The notes below the pieces were generated by a model. The model saw nothing but the letters and a program-made list of their open reading frames with translations, was not told the origin of the DNA and ran no database searches. A stretch of 64,000 bases of DNA from Bacteroides xylanisolvens XB1A (GTDB taxonomy: Bacteria; Bacteroidota; Bacteroidia; Bacteroidales; Bacteroidaceae): NCBI RefSeq assembly GCF_000210075.1, contig NC_021017.1, forward strand, positions 4,863,386-4,927,385. The letters are read 5' to 3'. Shown here piece by piece: positions 37,407 to 47,100 of this stretch; the first letter of the stretch is position 1; the number at the start of each line of letters is the position of its first letter. A program made the translations under genes and the position numbers.

Positions 37407-37421
37407 AATCTATTATTCTAC

Positions 37422-38018
37422 TTATCCATTTTTTTTACGCATTGGCCTTGATAAATCATAAGTGCAAGTGGCACGACTATTATATGCATTATCAATCATC
37501 TGTCTCAAAATATCTGGTGTTAGCTTATCCCAATTGATTACAGATATAAAGGCATTGGGTTCGAGCAAATTATCAATGATGCGTTCCGGTAAGTATGGAT
37601 AACGCCTATGATACTCTTCTCGGCTATCAATAGACATCCATTGTGTCGTCTCTGGGTAGAACGTTTTCTCACTACTATGAGCGCATGTATAATATTCGCT
37701 TTTAACAGATGGTAGTAATATCACAATAATGCCGGACTTCTTATTCACCGTACCATCGTACATACTTGAATATAACTCCCAATCAATATGCTTGCGATTT
37801 TTTGTTTCAGTTCCTACAAGTAAAATGGTTACGGTTGTATCCTTCAAATGCTCGTCGCGTATATATTCGCGTATCTTTTGGTCGTCCCAATCTTCTGGAA
37901 TCTCGCCCATGTCAACAGAGCCATCAATGAATACTTTATTTTTTTCAGCCCAACTAACCAAACCTTCTTTATATTTCTGGTCATTGGCATGATGAAAACT
38001 TACAAATACTTTATGCAT
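37422..38018 (-). CDS. MTH538-type TIR-like protein (ThsB-like), 198 aa
   Basis: The opening MHKVFVSFHHANDQKYKEGL and then TTVTILLVGTETKNRKHIDW-E are typical of the MTH538 TIR-like family that supplies ThsB in Thoeris. These proteins sense infection and synthesise a cyclic ADP-ribose-type signal. It follows the TIR-SLOG gene by 8 bases. The tail after residue 150 (LLEPNAFISVINWD) is of unknown role. Confidence 0.8.
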   Translation of the reverse strand: MHKVFVSFHHANDQKYKEGLVSWAEKNKVFIDGSVDMGEIPEDWDDQKIREYIRDEHLKDTTVTILLVGTETKNRKHIDWELYSSMYDGTVNKKSGIIVILLPSVKSEYYTCAHSSEKTFYPETTQWMSIDSREEYHRRYPYLPERIIDNLLEPNAFISVINWDKLTPDILRQMIDNAYNSRATCTYDLSRPMRKKNG

Positions 38019-38026
38019 AATTTATA

Positions 38027-39994
38027 TTAATAGTTAAAAGCTTTATTAATACCCTTGAGAATCAATGATATTATCTCGGGAATATTAATAGAGTTGAATA
38101 AAATTTCATTTTCATCTTTATCAAGTCCATTTCTAAGAACCTGATAATCCTTATTTTCGAATTTCTTTAGTTCATCGTAATTTATCGTTGGCAGACAACT
38201 CATTTGGCAATATTCAATTAATTTTTTATAATCCTCATTGGTTTTTGCTTCTTCAAATAGTTTTTCTGCCGTAGTTTCACCTTTCATTAGTTTCACTATT
38301 TGTGCAGAAGCTCCACCAAATCCTCCTAATAAATAAATTGGATGTTTTTTCTGTATAGCACAAATCGCCTCTTCAAATATTCCGGCCATACGCCCCTTAA
38401 AATTGACAATTTTGCCACCCAAAACGATACGTGCATTAACATTCTCTTCCATTTCTTTACGCATAATAGATAAAGAATTTGCCCAAAGAAACATTTTGCT
38501 TGGCGTAGTTGGCTCAAAGAACTTCCCCTTATCCTCCTCACCTACACCTTTGGGTATTTCTGTTTTTACTATTTCCACACGGTCGTATTTAAATTCAGCG
38601 ATGTCAGATTTTGAGAGCCTATTAAATATAGGCCAAGCAAAATAATTTGTGAAATAGATTGTACTTGGATCAGACTTTTCTTTTATGCCATACTGACATG
38701 AAAGATCGCATAAAAGTTTTGTGAAACCACCAATTCTAAGATCACCTCCATACACCAATTTAGCTCCAGTAACAAGCAGATGACGAGCTATTTCAACAGA
38801 TAAATCATCAAACATGGCTTTGCCGATTCCTTTAGTTAAAGCCTCCGGAGTTTCCGAAATAGAAATTGCGATTTTCTTATCCTGTATCTTATTCATATTT
38901 GAATATAACTGACTCGGAGTAACAAAACTTGTAATCTTACCATTTTTATTCAAAACCTCCAACTCTTCACGACCTAACGGTGGTTCAGGATAGAGTATTG
39001 ATTTTATATTATCTTCAATATTAATTAAATTCATTAATTCCGGAGGAACAGGAAGAATAGAAGTATTTTGCAAATCGCACTTCATTACCAATTGCTCAAG
39101 ATATTCTTTCTCATAATATTGGTCTAACGCAGTACGTAGAAGCAAGATAATTACGTCATCCCATTTGCCATTAAATCTAATCTTTGGCATATTACCCAAA
39201 TACGGGAATGTTCGAGAAGAAACTCCATTCAATACATTTACTAATATTGAAGGTACATTATTTTTCTTACCAGAGATAGCTTCAATTCGACACCATTCTC
39301 TTTCTGAATATGTATCAGATTCTATGATAACTAATAAGGATGAAGCTATACCTGACTGAATCTGTTGGGCAAATTGATGACCATCCAAAATATCATTAAC
39401 ATCGAAGAAAGAATCGAGTTTAGTATCTGAACGCAAATAATCTCTTAAAGAAATTGCCGTAGATTCACCTAAATGATCTTTATCCTTTTTAGAATGGCTA
39501 ATGAATAATTTTAGCTTTTGCCCAACTTTATAAGACTTTAAATAGCGTAAAATGTTATCATAAAGTCTTATTTGAAATTCATGCCAATCAGTTTCAATAT
39601 TCTCATTTTTCAAACAAATAAACTGTTCTTCTTGAAGAAGTGGGTTTATGTCGAAAGCATACTTGGATAGTTTGACGGCAAATATTTTTAGTGCCCCATT
39701 GTCTTCTTTTACTAATAATTCTTTTATATACTCATCCCATATAGTATTACAATACATATTGTCATCAACCAATAATATTGCAATAGTTTTATTACTGAAG
39801 TTTATATCTATCGGGGGAATTTGATTGGCCATATCCGTTCGAAAGAACACTGGTATATCAAGCCCATCTTCAAAAGGCCTACTTGAATTACGACACAGAA
39901 GATGGTAAATTTTCTCATATGTTTCGCTACCTTTAGTATTATCCTTGTCATACAAGACATATACAGAAAGAGGTGTTTTAAAATTAGAACTCAT
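38027..39994 (-). CDS. TIR-TIR-SLOG protein, candidate Thoeris-like effector, 655 aa
   Basis: Residues 1-150 resemble a degenerate TIR fold (LSVYVLYDKDN, AILLVDDNMY). Residues about 158-280 form a clear TIR domain (LKLFISHSKKDKDHLGEST, then ESDTYSEREWCRIEAISGKK with the catalytic-type Glu). From about 370 a SLOG domain follows (KIAISISETPEALT, HLLVTGAKLVYGGDLRIGG, IYLLGGFGGASAQ). In Thoeris, SLOG domains bind the signal and switch on an NAD-consuming partner; here TIR would be that partner. First gene of the trio. Confidence 0.75.
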   Translation of the reverse strand: MSSNFKTPLSVYVLYDKDNTKGSETYEKIYHLLCRNSSRPFEDGLDIPVFFRTDMANQIPPIDINFSNKTIAILLVDDNMYCNTIWDEYIKELLVKEDNGALKIFAVKLSKYAFDINPLLQEEQFICLKNENIETDWHEFQIRLYDNILRYLKSYKVGQKLKLFISHSKKDKDHLGESTAISLRDYLRSDTKLDSFFDVNDILDGHQFAQQIQSGIASSLLVIIESDTYSEREWCRIEAISGKKNNVPSILVNVLNGVSSRTFPYLGNMPKIRFNGKWDDVIILLLRTALDQYYEKEYLEQLVMKCDLQNTSILPVPPELMNLINIEDNIKSILYPEPPLGREELEVLNKNGKITSFVTPSQLYSNMNKIQDKKIAISISETPEALTKGIGKAMFDDLSVEIARHLLVTGAKLVYGGDLRIGGFTKLLCDLSCQYGIKEKSDPSTIYFTNYFAWPIFNRLSKSDIAEFKYDRVEIVKTEIPKGVGEEDKGKFFEPTTPSKMFLWANSLSIMRKEMEENVNARIVLGGKIVNFKGRMAGIFEEAICAIQKKHPIYLLGGFGGASAQIVKLMKGETTAEKLFEEAKTNEDYKKLIEYCQMSCLPTINYDELKKFENKDYQVLRNGLDKDENEILFNSINIPEIISLILKGINKAFNY

Positions 39995-40712
39995 AAAACA
40001 AAAAATAGAAGTAATTTATACTTAAGTTAGAGTTTTAAATAAATATTAAAATGTTAAGATACAGCACGTAAGTGGAATCATTCATTAATATTATGGATGG
40101 TTAAACTCATGCATTATGAAAATTCCATGCCTATCAAATACAAAGATACAATAAAAAAGGAAAATTATCTCATATTTCCGATGCAAAATATGGTTATGTT
40201 ATGTAAAGTTGATTCATTAGTAGTAAATGTCATTTTTCATACAAGCTCAAAACTATATGCCAACGTAACATCTTCTAAAAAATGCCAAGTAATAAAGAAT
40301 TGACAATTTGATATGCCCGGTGTTATTGGAATGGGAGTTACGCAACGGCCTGAAGAATTGGTACAGAGTTCAACAGTCAAGAATGTGGGAAACAGAATAC
40401 AACCTATGTGCTTTATTGGACAAATACTAGAAACTTCCACTGAGCAGTTTCTCTTTAGAAACAGGAGGTCAAATGCAATCAGAAAAATCATTAAGATATC
40501 CAAATTTACGAAAAGGACTATTGAGCAAATACAAACATTACAGCCTTATCTCCAAATTGATACAGAATATATTCTATACCCTGCATATTACGACCGTAAA
40601 AATAATCAGAACTTATTATATAAAAAAGATGCTGAATTTCAATATATTTAGAATGTCAAACAAAAAAAATAAGAAAGTTCTGATAATGACTCAAATCCAA
40701 AATTTCGGATTT
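39995..40712. other. Right part of the RIT element without a supported gene
   Basis: AT-rich sequence upstream of the TIR-SLOG gene up to the right inverted end. Open frames at 40097 and 40313 have no recognisable product and overlap each other's candidates. It should hold the promoter of the TIR operon and element-end sequence. Confidence 0.5.
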
Positions 40713-42801
40713 ATCGCATGCGTTCAAGAACCTTCTCTTCAATACCCGACACGCAAGGGTTTCGGGACTTGGGAACCCGGAAGGAAGCATGAAAGCCATG
40801 AACCTGCTTTTCGCCATCCGTACCATACAGGAGCGCACGGGCAGGGATTTGGGTGCCACTTTCTTATCCGGTACGACCATTTCCAACAGCCTGACCGAAC
40901 TCTATCTCCTTTTCAAATACCTCCGTCCCAAAGAAATGGAACGTCAGGGGATTACATGTTTTGACGGTTGGGCGGCTGTATATGCAAAGAAAAGCACGGA
41001 CTTCGAGTTTTCCGTAACCAACCAGATCGTACAGAAGGAGCGTTTTCGCTATTTTATTAAAGTCCCGGAACTTGCCAACTTCTATGCGGAGATTACCGAT
41101 TACAAGACAGCCAAGGACGTGGGAGTTGACAGGCCGGAACTCAATGAGCAGCTTTATCATATACCGCCCACTCCCCAACAGGAGATTTTCATTCAGAAGC
41201 TGATGAAGTTCGCCGAAACCGGGGATGCCACCTATATAGACAGGGAGCCTCTGTCCGAAGCGGAGGAAAAAGCGAAAATGCTGATTGCAACCAACTTTTC
41301 AAACAAGATGTCGCTTGACATGCGCCTGATAGACCCCGAATACGGTGACAATCCGGGAAACAAGGCATCCCATTGCGCGGCCAAGATTGCGGAATATTAC
41401 TATAAATATCTTGACCAGAAGGGGACACAATTCATCTTTTCAGACCTTAGTACGTATAAGCCCGACCAGTGGAACATTTACAGCGAGATAAAGCGCAAGC
41501 TCGTGGAAGACCATAATATCCCCGAGAGACAGATAAAGTTCATTCAGGAAGCTAACAGTGACAAAGCGCGCAAGGAACTGTTCAGCAACATGAACTCCGG
41601 CCGTATCCGTTTCCTCTTCGGCTCCACACAGAAGTTGGGAACGGGTGTCAACGCGCAGGAACGGGCCGTGGCCATCCATCATCTGGACATCCCCTGAAGG
41701 CCTTCCGACTTGGAACAGCGCAACGGACGTGCGGTAAGAAAAGGCAATATCATTGCCAAGCAATATGCCGACAACAAGGTGGACTGTTTTATCTATGCGG
41801 TGGAGAAGTCACTGGACAGTTACAAGTTCAACCTGCTGCATAACAAACAGGTATTCATCAGCCAGCTTAAAAGCCGCAATCTGGCTACACGTATCATCGA
41901 CGAGGGGGCGATGGATGAAAGCGGGGGCGTACATTTCAGTGAATACGTGGCTATTCTTTCGGGCAATGACGACCTGTTGGAGAAGACAAAGCTGGAAAAG
42001 AAACTGGCAGTCCTTGAAAGCGAAAGGCTGGCATATCACCGCAACAAGGGGAACGCAAAAGGCAAGCTGAATGAAAGAACTTCCGAAATAGAGAAGAACA
42101 ACGTCTTTATCGGACGCTTCACCCGGGACTGGGAATATCTGAACAATGTGGCTCCCGTGGACGCGGAAACCGGACTTCGGCCCAATCCTTTACGGCTGGA
42201 CAGTGTAGACTCTGACAATATTGAAATACTCGGCAATCGGCTTGCCGCAATCAATCAGAAAGCCCGGACGGAGGATGATTACATGAAAATCGGCACTCTC
42301 TTCGATTTCCGCATCTTGGTGCGTACTGAAAAGACCTACAACGGTGACACGCAAGCCTTGCAGAACAAGTTCATGGTTGAGGGACTGGACGGCATCAAAT
42401 ATACCTATCATAACGGGTATATAGCCAAAGACCCGAAACTGGCCGTAATGTATTTCATCAATGCCCTGGAACGTATTCCCGGCATGATAGAGAAACGGCA
42501 GAAAGACAATGCGGAGTTGTCAAAAGACCTTCCGGTCTTGCAGCAGATAGTGGCGGATGCATGGCCGAAGGAAGCGGAACTCAAACAGTTGGGTGAGGAG
42601 CTTGCCGCAGTGAACCGGAAAATACAGCTCACCCTTAAACCGGTGGACAAACACGAAAGCGGAGAAGAGAAGAAAACGGAAGTCGAAGAACCGAAACTTG
42701 TCAGCGGCAGTGATGTCATACCGGATTCACCCGGTAAGGCAAGGCATGTTCCGTCAATGGAAATCTTAAATCCCGTAAAGGAACTGAAGAAAATATCCTA
42801 A
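40713..42801 (+). pseudogene. N6-methylase/SNF2-type helicase, 3' part, in-frame UGA
   Basis: Coding resumes at SHAFKNLLFNTRHARVSGLG and continues through TFLSGTTISNSLTELYLLFK and FSDLSTYKPDQWNIY to RIRFLFGSTQKLGTGVNAQ. Helicase motif VI then reads HHLDIP-UGA-RPSDLEQRNGRA at 41695-41697. This position is an essentially invariant Trp in SNF2-type proteins of this group. The frame then continues to 42801 with a coiled-coil tail. The complete gene would encode one of the largest element proteins, often lost by disruption. Confidence 0.85.
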
Positions 42802-42950
42802 TGTTTCCCGCGGCACATTGCTGTAACCTGTGGAAGCTACGCAGGCTCCACTTCCGCAGGTTACAGCAAAGAGCCGCTTTTTAAAGGAAAGGACAAAGGC
42901 ACGGCGGGCACCCGGATAAATCCGACCTTGCCCGCCGTGCCCTTGTCTGT
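42801..42950 (+). ncRNA. Structured repeat RNA, copy 2 (3' of the helicase gene)
   Basis: It begins on the last base of the helicase stop. Stem 1: TGCTGTAACCTG (42819-42830) with CAGGTTACAGCA (42857-42868). Stem 2: GGCACGGCGGGC (42898-42909) with GCCCGCCGTGCC (42930-42941). The inner parts GGAAGCTACGCAGGCT and CCCGGA...TCCGACC match copy 1. Most stem differences are paired changes, which supports RNA-level selection. Confidence 0.7.
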
Positions 42951-42967
42951 AAAGGGAAGCATTTACA

Positions 42968-43297
42968 TCATTCTTCTTCCTCAAAGGAAAGTTCTTCAAC
43001 CTGTCTGTTTATGGTCTTCCAATCAATGGCATCCTTCAGATTGATTATATCCACAATCGAATAATGTCTTGTACCGTTTTCCTCTTCCGCGAAACGCAGG
43101 CGGCCTCTCAAACGCTGCTTTTCTATTTCAGCGGGATCGAGGTTAATCAACTCGCATACTTCATCCGGCAACATGGACAATGCCACGTCGTTCTCCTGAC
43201 AGATATGCTGCAACACAGCCAGCATATTCAATGACTTCTTATAACTTCTCACAAGTGCAGCGAAAGAACTGCTTTCAATCTTGACCATCTTTTTCAT
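42968..43297 (-). CDS. Hypothetical element protein, 109 aa
   Basis: A mostly helical acidic-tailed protein (ending EELSFEEEE) without membrane segments. Met 1 or Met 4 could be the start. It lies 5 bases after the HTH gene and is probably co-transcribed with it, as regulatory pairs at the ends of such elements often are. No family recognised. Confidence 0.55.
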   Translation of the reverse strand: MKKMVKIESSSFAALVRSYKKSLNMLAVLQHICQENDVALSMLPDEVCELINLDPAEIEKQRLRGRLRFAEEENGTRHYSIVDIINLKDAIDWKTINRQVEELSFEEEE

Positions 43298-43302
43298 AAC
43301 GC

Positions 43303-43599
43303 TTATTTTTTAGAGTTTTCTGTTTTTTCCAATAATACGGCACGAAGGACATCCGAGCGGCGATAATAGATTTTCCCTTTATCCCGATAAAAAGGAAGCG
43401 TACCGTCGTTACGTCTTCTAAGCAGTGTCCTGTCCGACATCTTTGTCAGTAGACGCACGCCTTTCGAGTCCAGTATCTCACTATCCGGTATGTTCTCAAC
43501 CGAAGGACAAAGTAGCTTCTCGATGTTGTTCACTTTGGCAAGTATGGTGCTGAGCATGTGGGTAACTCCGGCACCGGAAAGAGTTCTTCTATTATTCAT
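43303..43599 (-). CDS. Helix-turn-helix (MerR/excisionase-like) protein, 98 aa
   Basis: Residues 43-90 (ILDSKGVRLLTKMSDRTLLR, then NDGTLPFYRDKGKIYYRRSD) form the winged HTH of the excisionase-like HTH_17 group used in Bacteroides elements. It may regulate excision or transfer. The N-terminal 40 residues are helical. Confidence 0.75.
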   Translation of the reverse strand: MNNRRTLSGAGVTHMLSTILAKVNNIEKLLCPSVENIPDSEILDSKGVRLLTKMSDRTLLRRRNDGTLPFYRDKGKIYYRRSDVLRAVLLEKTENSKK

Positions 43600-43717
43600 A
43601 ATGACCTTGATTTTATCGTTTATGGTGCAATATTACGAAGTTGTTTTAAGGTCATTGGTTACTCAACCGTTGAGCAACCGTCAAAAAAAGACAGAAAACG
43701 CCAAATGAGGACAAAAA

Positions 43718-43745
43718 AATAGCCGAGGCACTTTCCCCGGCTATT
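43718..43745 (-). terminator. Minus-strand terminator upstream of the HTH gene
   Basis: AATAGCCG (43718-43725) pairs with CGGCTATT (43738-43745). On the minus strand a run of seven T follows. It probably ends the transcript of the NTPase gene. Confidence 0.75.
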
Positions 43746-43830
43746 CTATAATGAGCAGACATTCAAAGTAATACTTTAAATGCTTAATATGTTAATAATC
43801 AGATTTATACAAAAATAAATAGCAGAATAT

Positions 43831-43861
43831 TTTGCTATATTCCAAATATTGACTACATTTG
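43831..43861 (+). promoter_or_regulatory. Strong Bacteroides promoter with no downstream gene
   Basis: TTTG (43831-43834), a 19-base spacer and TACATTTG (43854-43861) match the -33/-7 consensus exactly. It points to the right, where the next annotated gene is on the other strand. Confidence 0.65.
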
Positions 43862-43867
43862 TATACG

Positions 43868-43978
43868 AGTTATTTGAGACTATGCAAAGCAGTGTAACCC
43901 GAAGCAGGACTTCCGTCTCCAAATCGTTACCTGCATCTTTTAGACTCTCTATATTTTTCTAATCTTTAGAGAGTTACA
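43868..43978 (+). ncRNA. Candidate small RNA downstream of the orphan promoter
   Basis: GTAAC...GTTAC enclose GAAGCAGGACTTCCG, which recalls the inner hairpin of the two structured repeat RNAs. A second hairpin (ACTCTCTA with TAGAGAGT) follows before AT-rich sequence. No open frame. Confidence 0.4.
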
Positions 43979-44112
43979 TCAAAATACATTGTTTTTCGGT
44001 GATAAACTTTAGTTTCTGCAGTTTGGAACTAAAGTTTCTTCAGCTTACAAATTATTAGATAATTCAGTTTCTTTCGAAGACGTGTCTTTTTCTATAAGGC
44101 ATAAAATTGTTC

Positions 44113-47100
44113 CTACTGTTTGATAATTCTCGTATTGACCTTCAATCCGTTTTTATCTTTGGAGAAAGACGATATATAGTTACACTCCTTTAATAATGAT
44201 AAAAGGCTTCGGTTCAGTTCTGTGTCGGGTATAATTGGGTGTTTTCCGTTCTCCTTCATCTTGCTGTAGGGTAATGGCAACAATGCCAATAGCTCATCAA
44301 TCACATCATGGTTATCCTGGTTTTGTCTGATAGTATGATAAATGACTGTTATTGCTTTCTCTAATACGGATGCCTTGACAAGAACCTTTTTCAGCAGGTC
44401 ATAATCTATTTCTGTTTCATAATCTGTTAATATTTCACAGATAATATTGGCGAGTTTCTGACTGACATCTATGGAAGTTGCTTTCAGTTGTTGGAGCACA
44501 ACTGATTTTTCTTTGCCGGATAACTTGTAGCTACCAAGCAAACAGAGAGCCAGGTCTTTGTTATAAGCTATTTTATCTTTGTCCTTTAAAAACTCATTTT
44601 TATGATGCAACAGAAAATTGCCATAGAGTATATCACTATGACGGCTGAGGTATCGGATATTATCCTCCGTATACTCAATGCTATTCTGATCTATTAAATA
44701 GCTGATTCGCTCATCTTCCAAATTTAAAAGTTCCTCATTCAGATCCATTTTACACAGGAAGGCTGAGAATATCTGCTTGTAGGAATTAATACTAATCCGG
44801 TTACTACCCATAATATTATTAAATAGCGAATGCTTATGTGGCTCACTTCCTGCAAATCTTCTTGTTCCCAGTATTTCCGCATGTTTATCTAAATATGCCC
44901 ATAAGACATCGTCTATATTACAGTCGTTTTGTACATAGTAATTGGTTATATTATCCCAGTTAGGTACTAGTAAATCCAGTCCAAATGCTAAACCTTTCAT
45001 GTCATCTTTCACCTTAGATACATCATTGATAGGATTAATATGGGTCTTGAGATATTTCTGTTTAACCTCCATTTTAACCTCCTTGTTATTTAAAATCTCC
45101 AGCATGGATTCTTCATCTTCATCGCATATATTCTGGAAGACATTTTGAATGCATTCTTCCATATTTTCTTGTATCCTTTCAATGACGTCTTTCCGTCCGA
45201 CTCTTTTGATGCGCGTTAGGGTGATATTGTTTTCATTTGCACCTGCTCTATCGCTGATATGATTCAGTAATAAGCTTATGTTGTGTCTCGTCAAAGTATA
45301 GCTGTCACCTTTAATAATAAGTTCCAACAAGGGTTTGGAAGTATTTGTCAATTCCTCATAACAGCATACACTGGCAATAAAGTTGATTTTCTTATCGTCA
45401 AAGCAATCGTATCTGTTTGCTAAGTAATCATAATTATCTTTCAACCATGTTTTTTGAAACTCACCTATATGGCTGTTCTCACAAAACTTTAACCATGCTT
45501 CGATCAGAATGTCTCTGTACTCACAGTTCAATACCGAAGTCCAGCTATCATTGACGTTCCAATTGATATAGTGATTAAACACATTATAATTTTGTTTTCC
45601 CTCTTTGTAATATTGGGCCAGAAAATCCATTTTAGCTACGGGTTGTTCCAATCGTGCCATGAATAGAAGGAACCGTTCTCGTTCGATGTTCGTATGTTTG
45701 CCCAAATAATCCAACAGATTAATATTAAGCACGCTATCACTGAGATAAGCATAGGTTGGTAATTGTGCAACAAAACTTTGTATCTTGTCTATCTTGGCAT
45801 TATATTCGGGACTTTTGTCCAGCTTCATGGCTATAAGCAGAAGACGGTCATTCTGAGAAATCGTGTTCGGATAGAAATAAGAAATGTAGTCATAATAGTC
45901 TTCATCAATATAACCACGCCGGATAAAGAGATCCATCATTGGAGCCAATTTGATTTTCTGGAAAGCTTCGCATTCATTCATCTTAAACTGCATAAACAGT
46001 TGCTTCAAAGAAAAACTGCTGATACGATATTCTTCCTTTTTCAGTTCCTCCTCTTCCCTGGCTAAATCTTTGTCTTTTGTTGTAATAGCGGCTAACCGTT
46101 GGGCATAAGATGTTTTTGGATCAATTTTTTTCTCTATTTCGCTAAAGCGGATGTTTGTATGGGATGTATAAATACTATATGAATTAAAATATTTGTATTC
46201 TATTCTCTCTTTTTGGATGAGCTCATTAAATAAATCCTCATCCTTCCATATAGCACTCGTTTCATAATAGTTATCATTAATCTTTATAGAAATTAGATTG
46301 CCGTTGATATGGGTAACATATCCGTTTACATAAATCATTCGCAATTCACCTGCCTTCAGGTGTCGGTTCCTTTCCTTTGTTTCGCGACGTTTGGCCATCT
46401 CCTCCTTCCGTTTGTTCAATATCTGGAGCGCAAACTTGGTGAGTTCCTGTTTGGTTTCATGACATACGCATTGATAAACCTTTCCACGTCTGTTGTGTAG
46501 TGCTGAGAAATCATCAGGATAATAGTTCTTATACACAATCATGGCCAGTAGTTTTGAGTGGCTTAATTCCGTACCGTTGACAAAAAGCCGCTTGTGGTAT
46601 TGGTGATACTCGTTTGCAATATTCTTCAACAAGCGCATATCATCTATGAAAAAGGCTATATCTTCCAAATCATCAGCTTTGATCTCCTCCTTATGCCCTC
46701 TCTTTTCCAATTCTTCTTTCAGTTTGTCTTTCGAGTTGGAAGGGTTGATAACCGGAATGACAGTGGTTATATAATCAAAGAACTTTGTCCGGGAGGAATC
46801 CTTGAACATATCATCTTTCACTGCATAGATGAATTTTATCTTTCGTCCTACGACAGCCGAATTGTTTAGTAAGAAGTTGAGTTCCCTCAATTTCAGAAAG
46901 ATATCGGGGGTATCAAAGCGATCTAGGTCCTCAATGACCACTACGTCATAATCAGTTGCCTGGAAGAAATACAGAATCTCGTCTAGATGGCGGTTGAAAA
47001 TGGAGTTTTCGTCTTTAATCTCAATCTCGCCGTCTTTAAAGTTGAGCTTATTCAGTTTGGTACTGCCATATATCCGGATAACATATTGTGCTATTGTATA

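Larger units (their letters stand above)
33452..40719. mobile_element. RIT (recombinase-in-trio) element with TIR/SLOG cargo inserted in the helicase gene
   Basis: The coding phrase VDESH is cut after GAATCGCAT at 33451 and resumes AFKNLLFNTRH after TTATCGCAT at 40719. ATCGCAT is therefore repeated at both ends (33445-33451 and 40713-40719). Inverted ends CATTATCAGAACTTT (33449-33463) and AAAGTTCTGATAATG (40674-40688) match over 15 bases. Three overlapping tyrosine recombinase genes sit at the left, the hallmark of RIT elements. Three minus-strand TIR/SLOG genes fill the right. Cargo is unusual for this element class as I know it. Confidence 0.85.

Noticed and set aside
40097..40964. Several 68-163-aa frames at the right of the RIT element
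   Set aside because: They overlap one another, lack family resemblance, and one runs into helicase sequence in the wrong frame.
9279..42801. Complete reassignment of UGA to tryptophan in this genome
   Set aside because: Many genes here end normally at UGA (ParB-type, 97-aa protein, micro-ORFs) and most Trp codons are UGG; a general code change is not supported, only local tolerance or change.
25006..42950. Twin structured elements as insertion-sequence ends
   Set aside because: They are direct copies with internal stems and no transposase or terminal repeats; the covariation argues for RNA structure.
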